Of a stretch of DNA of 64,000 bases, positions 57,415-64,000 are shown piece after piece; position 1 is the first letter of the stretch; every line of letters starts with the position of its first letter. Source of the DNA: Pseudomonas putida (GTDB lineage Bacteria; Pseudomonadota; Gammaproteobacteria; Pseudomonadales; Pseudomonadaceae); the NCBI RefSeq assembly GCF_028682395.1, contig NZ_JANHLC010000008.1, forward strand, positions 212,083 to 276,082. Direction: 5' to 3'. The translations under genes were made by a program, and so were the position numbers. The notes under the pieces were generated by a model. The model saw nothing but the letters and a program-made list of their open reading frames with translations. It was not told where the DNA came from and did not search any database.

Positions 57415-60251
57415 GCCAGGAACGCTACGGTATTCGCCGCTTCGCCCTACTGAACACGGCCGGCTACAGCCTGGGCCTGTTTCCGCTGGAGCATCCACTG
57501 TCGGTGTACGGGGCGAACAACCTCGGTAAATCGGCCTCGATCAACGCGCTGCAATTCCCGATTCTGGCACGTATGTCAGACATGAGCTTCGGCAAGTACA
57601 GCCTCGAGCAGTCGCGGCGTTTCTACTTCGCCAGTGACACCAGCTACATCCTCGTCGAAGTCGCCCTGCCCCACGGCCCCCATGTGATTGGCGTGGTCGG
57701 ACGCGGCCCGGGCGGCGGTTTCGGCCACCAGTTCTTCGCCTATGCCGGCGAGCTCGACCTGGCGCACTACCAGAAAGATGACACCTGCCTGCGTCAAAAA
57801 GAGCTGTTCAATAACCTCGAGCGCCAAGGGTTGAAGGCCTACGAGCTCAAACCTGACGAGCTGCGACGCTTGCTGGTCGGCGGCCACACCTCGATCCCCC
57901 TGGACCTGACGCTGATCCCGCTGCGCTCCACCAGCGAGCAAAGCCTGAAGACCTTCCGCGCGCTGTTTATCAACCTGCTGCACATGCGCGAGATCACCGC
58001 AGCCAAACTCAAGCAGCTGTTCCTCGATGCTTTCGAACACAGCCTGCGCTCGGGCAGCGTCGACTATATCGCCGCCTGCGAAGAAGCCTTCCGCGATGTA
58101 CGACGCATGGAGCAAGACTACAACTCGCTGGTCGCCGCCGGCCCACTGGTCGAGGCCCTGGCCTCGGGTGTACAGCAACGCGACATCCTGCGTGGCAAGC
58201 TGCACCGTATTTCGCCCCTGCTGGATTCCCTGCTCGGCACCTGGTCGGACTACGCCGGTGCCCGCAAAGAGGAGTTGCTGATCCAGTCCGAGCACTACCG
58301 CAATGAACAGGATGCTCTGCAGAACGACCAGCGCGGCGGCACCCAGGAGCTGATGCGCCTGGAGCGCGAAATCAGCGGGCTGCAGCGTTGGCTCGGCGAG
58401 CTGTCGGTGCTCAAGCATCGCTTTGCCCTGGTCGAGGACGTCAAGGTCCTGGAGCAGCAACTGCTGGCCGCCAAGGACGCGCATGACGAACTGGCCGGTG
58501 CCCTGGCCCAATCCCGCCAGTTCAGCGCTGAAGACCTGGAAGAGCGCCTGCGCGATCTGGAGAAGCGCCTGAAGTCGGTGAAACAGCAGCTCGATCACGC
58601 CGACAACAATAGCTATGCACGCCTGCGCGAAGAGTTTTCCCAGCAGGATGTCGAACGCCTGATGCGCCTGTTCAACAGCGCCCTGTTCAGCCTGCCGTTG
58701 GGCGAGCACGGGATTGCCCTGGACGAGGAAGGCGAGTGGGTAAAATCCATGGAACTGATCCTCGACGGCTTCAAGGGCGAGCGCTTTGAAGTGCCCGGGC
58801 TGTCCATCGACCTGTCACATATCGAGCCACCGGCGTTGCAGGCCCTGGCCGACCGTGCCGCCCTGCGCGACCAGAAGGAACGCCTGGAAAAGGAACTCAA
58901 GCAGCTCAAGACCCAGCAAGCCGTGGCGGCGGACCGGGCGGCGAGCAAAACCCAGACCGAGGCGCTTTACCAGCAGGTGCTGGATGCCCAGAAGGCCCTG
59001 GAAGATTTCCGTCGCAGCCAGACCCTGGCGGCCGAGGAAGGCGACAAGCTCGAACAGCTCGCCCAGATGGAAGCGGCCCAGGACGAACTCAAGCGCTCCA
59101 GCGATGCCTTTACCGAACGCGTCCAGCAACTGTCGGCGAAGCTGCAACTGGTCGCGCGCCAGCTGGGCGATATGGAAGCCAAGCAGCGTACCCTCGACGA
59201 CGCCCTGCGCCGCCGCCAACTGCTGCCGGCCGACCTGCCATTCGGCACGCCCTTTATGGAGTCGGTCGACGACTCCATGGATAACCTGCTGCCGCTGCTC
59301 AACGACTACCAGGACAGCTGGCAGGCACTGCAACGCAACGACGGCCAGATCGAAGCGCTGTATGCCCAGGTCCGCCTCAAGGGCGTGGCCAAGTTCGACA
59401 GCGAAGACGATGTCGAGCGACGCCTGCAACTGCTGATCAACGCTTATGCACACCGTACCGATGAAGCCCTGACGCTGGGCAAGGCACGTCGTGCGGCGGT
59501 CACCGACATCGCGCGGACCCTGCGCAATATCCGCAGCGACTACGACAGCCTTGAGCACCAGTTGGCCCTGTTCAACCGCGAAATCAACAAGCGCCAGGTC
59601 TCCAACCTGCAAAGCTTTCGCATTGTGCTGGCGCCGAACAAGGAGGCCCTCAAGCACATCGACCAGATTATCCACAGCGCCGGGCAATACGAAGAAGGCG
59701 AGACCCTGTCGGTGTTCGATCTGAGCCAGAGTGCCGAGCAGGACAACCGCAACGAGGAAGCCAAGGAGTACCTGGCCCGCCTCGTAGCGGCGAATCACAA
59801 CCAGTTGGGCCTCAAGGATCTGTTCGAGTTGGCATTCGAGATCACCAAGGTCAACGGCCAACCGGTGATCCATACGGATATCGATGGCGCGGCGTCCAAT
59901 GGCACGACCATGACCATCAAGGCACTGACCAACATGTACCTGTTGCTGCACCTGATGGACCGCGACCAGGCCGGACGCGTGCGGTTGCCTTACTACCTCG
60001 ACGAAGCCGCCGATATCGATGAGAAGAACCAGGCGGCCCTGCTGGAAACCAGCCTGCAACTGGGCTTTGTGCCGATCCTGGCCAGCGTCAAGCCCCAGGT
60101 CTCGGCCCATGTGGCCATCGACCTGGAAGGCGGCAGCGGGCCGAACGGCATCTATATCGACGAAGCGGACTGGAAATACATCCGCCGACACGATGAGCTG
60201 AAGAAGCCCTTGTTGCACGAAGCAAACGAGCCGGAGCTGGACGAAGTCTGA
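57411..60251 (+). CDS. mksB: MksB, SMC-like ATPase of the MksBEF condensin
   Basis: A 946-residue SMC-type ATPase. The P-loop VYGANNLGKSASINALQ is at residues 32-48, long coiled coils run from about residue 250 to 720 with a small hinge between, and the C-terminal head half contains SNGTTMTIKALTNMYLLLHLM and the Walker B region RVRLPYYLDEAADIDEKNQ. It loops DNA with MksE and MksF to compact and segregate the chromosome. No mksG/jetD-type nuclease gene follows, so this looks like the housekeeping rather than the plasmid-defence (Wadjet) variety. Confidence 0.93.
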   Translation: MSQERYGIRRFALLNTAGYSLGLFPLEHPLSVYGANNLGKSASINALQFPILARMSDMSFGKYSLEQSRRFYFASDTSYILVEVALPHGPHVIGVVGRGPGGGFGHQFFAYAGELDLAHYQKDDTCLRQKELFNNLERQGLKAYELKPDELRRLLVGGHTSIPLDLTLIPLRSTSEQSLKTFRALFINLLHMREITAAKLKQLFLDAFEHSLRSGSVDYIAACEEAFRDVRRMEQDYNSLVAAGPLVEALASGVQQRDILRGKLHRISPLLDSLLGTWSDYAGARKEELLIQSEHYRNEQDALQNDQRGGTQELMRLEREISGLQRWLGELSVLKHRFALVEDVKVLEQQLLAAKDAHDELAGALAQSRQFSAEDLEERLRDLEKRLKSVKQQLDHADNNSYARLREEFSQQDVERLMRLFNSALFSLPLGEHGIALDEEGEWVKSMELILDGFKGERFEVPGLSIDLSHIEPPALQALADRAALRDQKERLEKELKQLKTQQAVAADRAASKTQTEALYQQVLDAQKALEDFRRSQTLAAEEGDKLEQLAQMEAAQDELKRSSDAFTERVQQLSAKLQLVARQLGDMEAKQRTLDDALRRRQLLPADLPFGTPFMESVDDSMDNLLPLLNDYQDSWQALQRNDGQIEALYAQVRLKGVAKFDSEDDVERRLQLLINAYAHRTDEALTLGKARRAAVTDIARTLRNIRSDYDSLEHQLALFNREINKRQVSNLQSFRIVLAPNKEALKHIDQIIHSAGQYEEGETLSVFDLSQSAEQDNRNEEAKEYLARLVAANHNQLGLKDLFELAFEITKVNGQPVIHTDIDGAASNGTTMTIKALTNMYLLLHLMDRDQAGRVRLPYYLDEAADIDEKNQAALLETSLQLGFVPILASVKPQVSAHVAIDLEGGSGPNGIYIDEADWKYIRRHDELKKPLLHEANEPELDEV

Positions 60252-60263
60252 TGCCCACCGGCT

Positions 60264-60307
60264 AAAACCAAAAGGCCGCGATCTCACGATCGCGGCCTTT
60301 TGGTTTT
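60264..60307. terminator. Bidirectional terminator between mksB and the MCE gene
   Basis: A perfect 19-bp stem (AAAACCAAAAGGCCGCGAT and its complement), extended by one more pair, with a 4-nt loop, lies between the convergent stops. A- and T-rich arms serve both directions. Confidence 0.95.
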
Positions 60308-60321
60308 CTGCAGCAGTGGCG

Positions 60322-62625
60322 CTATTTACCGAGCGGGATCTTCGGCGCCCAGGTCAGCCACTCGTCTTCAAACTTGTCGAACAGCGCAAAGGTCTGCTGC
60401 GCACGGGCCTGGTTGCCCATCCGCTCACCCTCCGGCGTGGCAAAGGCGATTCCGCCCTGGACCAGGGTTTCAAGCGATTCGGTGCGTACCGTCGCGCCCT
60501 TGAACAAGCCAAAGTCGAACCCGAAACCGCTGGTGTTCCAGAACCGACTGCCAGTGCGCACAAGCGGGGCATAACGGGGTTCGATCAGGATATGAATCAG
60601 TACCCGATCCGCCGTGGCGCCCAGCTCGTAGCCCGTCACCTTGCCGACCGTCACTTCACGGTAGGTGACCGGCACGCCCTCCTTCAAGGAACCGCGACGG
60701 GCAGCGCTGAGGGTCAGGCTCAGGCCGCTTTCGGGGATCGCCGCATCCGGCGCCTCTTTGAGGGCCACGAAGCTTTTCTGCGGGCCCTGGTTCTTCAGGG
60801 CTGGCTGGACCTCCAGGTACTGGCCGGTCACCAGGGTTTCCAGGTTCGAGGTCTTCATCAAGCCCAGTTCAGGCTTGACCACCCAGAACTGGCTGCCTAC
60901 CCGGGCGATTCGTTCCGGCACTTCAGTAATACGCGCGCTGAGCAATACCGATTGCAGGTCATCGCTCAGGTCGACGCTTTCCACCTTGCCGACATCCAGG
61001 CCCTTGAAGCGGATCGGCGTGCCGCTGCGCAAGCCATCGGCGCGATCGACCTTGATGGTGATCGGTACGCCCTGTTGATTGGCTTCATCATGATTGGCGT
61101 ACAAGCGGAAACGTGGGATGCGTTTTTTCAGCGGGGCCTTTTCTTCCGGCGTTTCGAAGGCAATCCCCCCAGCCATCAGGCTCTGCAGGGACTCACTCTT
61201 GACCTGGATGCCACCGGTCAGGCCACCCGTCAGGGTAATCCCGCTGGCGTTCCAGAAACGGCTCGAGCCATTGACGAGGCCCTCGTACTCTTTCTCGATA
61301 TGGACACCGATCACCAGTTGCTTGCGCGTGCGCGAGAACTGGTAGCTCTGCACCGACCCCACCTTGACCTGCTTGTAGAGGATTGGACTACCGACTTCCA
61401 GGGAGCCCAGGTTATCGGTGAACAGCACCAGGTGCAGGCCGGGGGCGCGCAGGTCCAACGGCGGCGCCTTGGCCCGTGCCTCGAACTCGCGCTTGGGCGC
61501 TGCGCCCTTGTCGCCTGGGCGAATCGCGATGTAGTTACCCTTGACCAGAGCTTCCAGGCCGGTGATGCCTGCCAGGGAAATCGACGGCTTGACCACCCAG
61601 AACTGGGTGCCTTCGACCAGATAGTCTTCGGCCAGGGGATCGAGGGTCAGCTCGGCGCTGGCACTGGAAAGATCGGAGTCAACCTTGAGGGCCTTGAGGC
61701 TACCGACCTGAATGCCCTTGTACATGACGGGTGTACGGCCAGCCTGCAGGCCTTCGAAATCACTGAGTTTGACCTTGATGCGAATCCCGGCCTGGGCGGC
61801 ATCGAAGTCTTCGTACAGGCGAAAAGGCAGGCTTGGGTCGGTGGGCGGGCTGTCCTTGCGGTTCTCCGGCGTCGCGAACGCGATACCACCGGCGACGATG
61901 CTGGCCAGCGATTCGCTGCGCACCTTCACGCCCGACAGGTTCGCATCGATGCTGATACCGCTGGCGTTCCAGAAACGGGTGTACTTGCGCACCAGCTTGG
62001 CATAGGCCGGCTCGATAAAGACTTTGATCTCAACGGTGTTCTGATCTTCGGACAGCAGGTAGCTTTTGACCTCCCCCACCTGGATCTGCTTGTAGAACAC
62101 CGGGCTACCACGGTTCAGCGAACCGAGACGGTCAGCCTTGACCGTCAGGTGCAGCCCCGGCTTGCTGTCGGACAGCGGGGGCTCTTCGGACAAGGCCTTG
62201 AACTTGCGAGTCGGTTCGCCATCACCAGGACTGACCGCAATGTAGTTGCCGGATACCAGGGTCTCCAGACCGGTAATCCCCACGAGCGAGATGCTCGGCT
62301 TGACCAGCCAGAAGCGAGTATTGGTGCGCAACGTGGACTCGACATCCTTGTTGATCTCAACGCTAGCGATGACGCCCATGTTATCACCTTTATCATCCAA
62401 CGTCAGTGTCTTGACCTTGCCGATCGGCATGCCCTTGTAGAACACCTCGGTCTTGTTGGCCTGGATGCCTTCGCCGCTTTCGAAACGAATCTGCACTTCG
62501 ATGCCGGCCTGGTTGTAGGCACGCCACCCCAGCCAGCCACCGATAATCAGGGCAATCAGCGGCAATACCCATATAGCCGACCAATTGGAGGCCGGGCGGG
62601 TTCTAGCAGTTGGCAAATCAGTCAT
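60322..62625 (-). CDS. MCE-domain intermembrane lipid-transport protein (LetB/PqiB type)
   Basis: A 767-residue protein with an N-terminal membrane anchor (NWSAIWVLPLIALIIGGWLGW) and six MCE domains, recognisable by repeats such as GIEVQIRFESGEGIQANKTEVFYKG, GLHLTVKADRLGSLNRGSPVFYK, GIRIKVKLSDFEGLQAGRTPVMYKG, GLHLVLFTDNLGSLEVGSP, GVPITIKVDRADGLRSGTPIRFKG and GLSLTLSAARRGSLKEGVP. E. coli PqiB has three and LetB seven, so this is an intermediate length. MCE tubes carry lipids across the periplasm. It follows the PqiA-domain genes with an 8-bp overlap. Confidence 0.93.
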   Translation of the reverse strand: MTDLPTARTRPASNWSAIWVLPLIALIIGGWLGWRAYNQAGIEVQIRFESGEGIQANKTEVFYKGMPIGKVKTLTLDDKGDNMGVIASVEINKDVESTLRTNTRFWLVKPSISLVGITGLETLVSGNYIAVSPGDGEPTRKFKALSEEPPLSDSKPGLHLTVKADRLGSLNRGSPVFYKQIQVGEVKSYLLSEDQNTVEIKVFIEPAYAKLVRKYTRFWNASGISIDANLSGVKVRSESLASIVAGGIAFATPENRKDSPPTDPSLPFRLYEDFDAAQAGIRIKVKLSDFEGLQAGRTPVMYKGIQVGSLKALKVDSDLSSASAELTLDPLAEDYLVEGTQFWVVKPSISLAGITGLEALVKGNYIAIRPGDKGAAPKREFEARAKAPPLDLRAPGLHLVLFTDNLGSLEVGSPILYKQVKVGSVQSYQFSRTRKQLVIGVHIEKEYEGLVNGSSRFWNASGITLTGGLTGGIQVKSESLQSLMAGGIAFETPEEKAPLKKRIPRFRLYANHDEANQQGVPITIKVDRADGLRSGTPIRFKGLDVGKVESVDLSDDLQSVLLSARITEVPERIARVGSQFWVVKPELGLMKTSNLETLVTGQYLEVQPALKNQGPQKSFVALKEAPDAAIPESGLSLTLSAARRGSLKEGVPVTYREVTVGKVTGYELGATADRVLIHILIEPRYAPLVRTGSRFWNTSGFGFDFGLFKGATVRTESLETLVQGGIAFATPEGERMGNQARAQQTFALFDKFEDEWLTWAPKIPLGK

Positions 62626-63241
62626 GGTCGTCGTCCGACTCCGTGTTATCCCAAATCAGTCGGGGATCGAAAGTGATTGCAGCAAGCATCGTCAGAATCA
62701 CCACACTGGCAAAAGCGACGGCGCCTAAGTTGGCCTCGACGCTGGCGATCCTGCCGAAATTGACAATCGCCACCAGGATGGCGATTACGAAAATATCCAG
62801 CATCGACCAGCGGCCGATAAATTCGATAAAGCGGTACATGACAATCCGCTGACGAGCAGAAAGCGGTTGATGGCGCTGCACCGAAAACAACAGCAGGCCA
62901 ATGCCTACCAACTTGAAAGTCGGAACCAGGATACTGGCGATAAACACCACGGCGGCAATCGGGTACATCCCGTGCTGCATCAGCGTGATCACACCAGACA
63001 TGATGGTGTCAGGCTCACCCTGCCCCAACGAACTGACCGTCATGATGGGCAGCATATTCGCCGGGATATAGAGAATCGCCGCAGTGACCAGCAGAGCCCA
63101 GGTGCGCATAAGGCTGTTGGGACGCCGCGCATGCACCAACGCTCCGCAACGGGTGCATACCTGCTCATCGCTATCGGCCTCCTGTCGGTTCAGCTCATGG
63201 CATTCCGTACAGATCAGGATCCCGGCATCAATCGCCCGCAT
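62618..63241 (-). CDS. PqiA-domain inner-membrane protein (second LetA-like half)
   Basis: A 207-residue inner-membrane protein with a zinc-ribbon pair (CTECHEL near residue 11 and CTRCG near 31) and four membrane spans (ALLVTAAILYIPANMLPIM, MYPIAAVVFIASILVPTFKLVGIGLLLF, LDIFVIAILVAIVNF, AFASVVILTMLAAITF). In E. coli LetA two PqiA domains are joined in one chain; here they are separate genes overlapping by 14 bp. The start MRAIDAG lies directly at the end of the preceding gene. It probably works with the MCE tube as a lipid-export or import partner. Confidence 0.9.
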   Translation of the reverse strand: MRAIDAGILICTECHELNRQEADSDEQVCTRCGALVHARRPNSLMRTWALLVTAAILYIPANMLPIMTVSSLGQGEPDTIMSGVITLMQHGMYPIAAVVFIASILVPTFKLVGIGLLLFSVQRHQPLSARQRIVMYRFIEFIGRWSMLDIFVIAILVAIVNFGRIASVEANLGAVAFASVVILTMLAAITFDPRLIWDNTESDDDHD

Positions 63242-63923
63242 GACAATCCTCCCCTGACAGCGCCTGCCAGATCTGGTGCGGTGACATGACCACCTCCAGC
63301 CATATCTGGACCAGCAGCAGGCTGACAAAACAGGCCAATCCGAGACCAAGGCTGAGCTCGGCCAAGTCTGCCAACTTAACAATCGCCACCAGCACCCCCA
63401 TCAGATAGACCTCAAGCATGCCCCAGTCGCGCATGTGGTGATAAATGCGATAGAGCAGCAGGCCGTAACTTCGCCCGATATTCCAACGAATGCTCAGCAG
63501 GACCGCGAGCTGGCAAAGCAACTTGAGCAAGGGAATACCCATGCTGCACAGGAAGACCACCACTGCGATCCACGGCATGCCGGTATTGAACAACCCCAGC
63601 ACGCCACTCCAAACGGTGTCGTCAGAAGTACGGCCCAATAGATTGAGCTGCATGATGGGGAGAAAGTTCGCAGGGACATACAGCAGGAGCGCGGCGACTA
63701 CCAACGCCAGGCTGCGCTCGACGACATTATGCCGGTGGGCGTAGAGCTCGTAACCACAACGCGGGCACTGAGCTTTCTCACCGACGCTGAGCTGTGGCTT
63801 GCGCATCAACAGATCGCACTCATGGCAGGCCACCAACTCCTCCAGCGGTAACTCCGACAGCACGGAGGTATTAACCGAATCCGGCATAAATGGAAGCTCT
63901 GACTCAAAAAGGACAGGGGCCAT
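63228..63923 (-). CDS. PqiA-domain inner-membrane protein (first LetA-like half)
   Basis: A protein of about 231 residues, paralogous to its downstream neighbour, with zinc-ribbon cysteines CHEC (near residue 33) and CPRCGYEL and the same membrane layout (SLALVVAALLLYVPANFLPIM, MPWIAVVVFLCSMGIPLLKLLCQLAVLL, MLEVYLMGVLVAIVKLA, CFVSLLLVQIWLEVV). Start codons at 63923 and 63887 (both ATG) or TTG 63941 are possible; none has a strong Shine-Dalgarno sequence. It heads the three-gene LetA/LetB-like operon. Confidence 0.88.
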   Translation of the reverse strand: MAPVLFESELPFMPDSVNTSVLSELPLEELVACHECDLLMRKPQLSVGEKAQCPRCGYELYAHRHNVVERSLALVVAALLLYVPANFLPIMQLNLLGRTSDDTVWSGVLGLFNTGMPWIAVVVFLCSMGIPLLKLLCQLAVLLSIRWNIGRSYGLLLYRIYHHMRDWGMLEVYLMGVLVAIVKLADLAELSLGLGLACFVSLLLVQIWLEVVMSPHQIWQALSGEDCHAGD

Positions 63924-63939
63924 TCTAGTGTTCTGGCTC

Positions 63940-63993
63940 AAAAATAACTGTGCAAAATTGTCTCGTCGCTGGCGTTTATGCCTGGTTATTTTT
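63940..63993. promoter_or_regulatory. AT-rich upstream region of the PqiA-domain operon with an inverted repeat
   Basis: AAAAATAAC (63940-63948) and GTTATTTTT (63985-63993) form a 9-bp inverted repeat enclosing 36 bp at the right edge of the window. The promoter of the operon is expected here; a definite -35/-10 pair was not identified. Confidence 0.35.
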
Positions 63994-64000
63994 CCGGATA

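Noticed and set aside
57411..60251. Wadjet (JetABCD) plasmid-defence system
   Set aside because: The SMC, kleisin and KITE genes are present, but no TOPRIM nuclease (JetD/MksG) gene adjoins, so chromosomal condensin is the better reading.
60316..62676. A 786-codon plus-strand frame opposite the MCE gene
   Set aside because: It is the complementary-frame shadow of a protein with six clear MCE domains; its sequence is low-complexity and Gln/Arg/Leu-rich, as expected of antisense frames.

Overview
The window is chromosomal DNA of a Pseudomonas, most probably of the P. fluorescens lineage. This is inferred from the high G+C content, the protein sequences and the gene order. Both flanks follow an order I recall from the P. 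aeruginosa chromosome (pagL, murI, moeB, prmC, prfA, hemA, TPR lipoprotein, lolB, ispE, tRNA-Gln, prs, rplY, pth, ychF on one side; carbonic anhydrase, small acidic protein, rimI, psi subunit, mksFEB on the other). Between ychF and the carbonic anhydrase gene lies about 36 kb of accessory DNA.

Left flank (1-16265). A truncated FAD oxidoreductase, a DUF1365 protein, a cyclopropane-fatty-acid synthase-type enzyme and a DUF2878 membrane protein form a tightly overlapping lipid-modification operon. Then come a YkgJ-type protein, PagL, and a leftward run hemA-prfA-prmC-moeB-murI. The rightward outer-membrane lipoprotein, isoprenoid, tRNA-Gln, PRPP, ribosome and peptidyl-tRNA hydrolase genes follow. 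The ispE 3' end changes composition and carries a promoter-like sequence, and the rplY-pth gap is filled by a 138-nt inverted repeat.

Accessory region (16266-52860). Two complete sigma / FecR / TonB-receptor cell-surface signalling systems lie back to front (16543-20544 and 31298-35336). Between them are an MFS transporter, tRNA-Met with a truncated integrase relic beside it, an AT-richer Fic gene, and a divergent catabolic cluster. The cluster has an AraC regulator, a DLH-SnoaL fusion, an SDR, a StyA-like monooxygenase, a flavin reductase and a MetA-type outer-membrane protein. It matches the indole-to-anthranilate iif cluster layout. A TetR gene with a perfect operator follows it. To the right are a secreted type I sulfatase divergent from an eight-heme cytochrome c with HEAT and TPR repeats, an AraC regulator and an OprD porin. 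Two chemoreceptor-type proteins (one BdlA-like), a SleB hydrolase, a GNAT protein, a DyP peroxidase, a second panB-like gene convergent with a MocR regulator, and several hypothetical genes complete the region.

Right flank (52865-64000). Beta-carbonic anhydrase, an acidic small protein, rimI, the divergent psi subunit of DNA polymerase III, the three-gene MksFEB condensin, and a LetA/LetB-type lipid transport operon with two split PqiA-domain proteins and a six-MCE-domain protein. I saw no CRISPR array, rRNA operon or intact insertion sequence.
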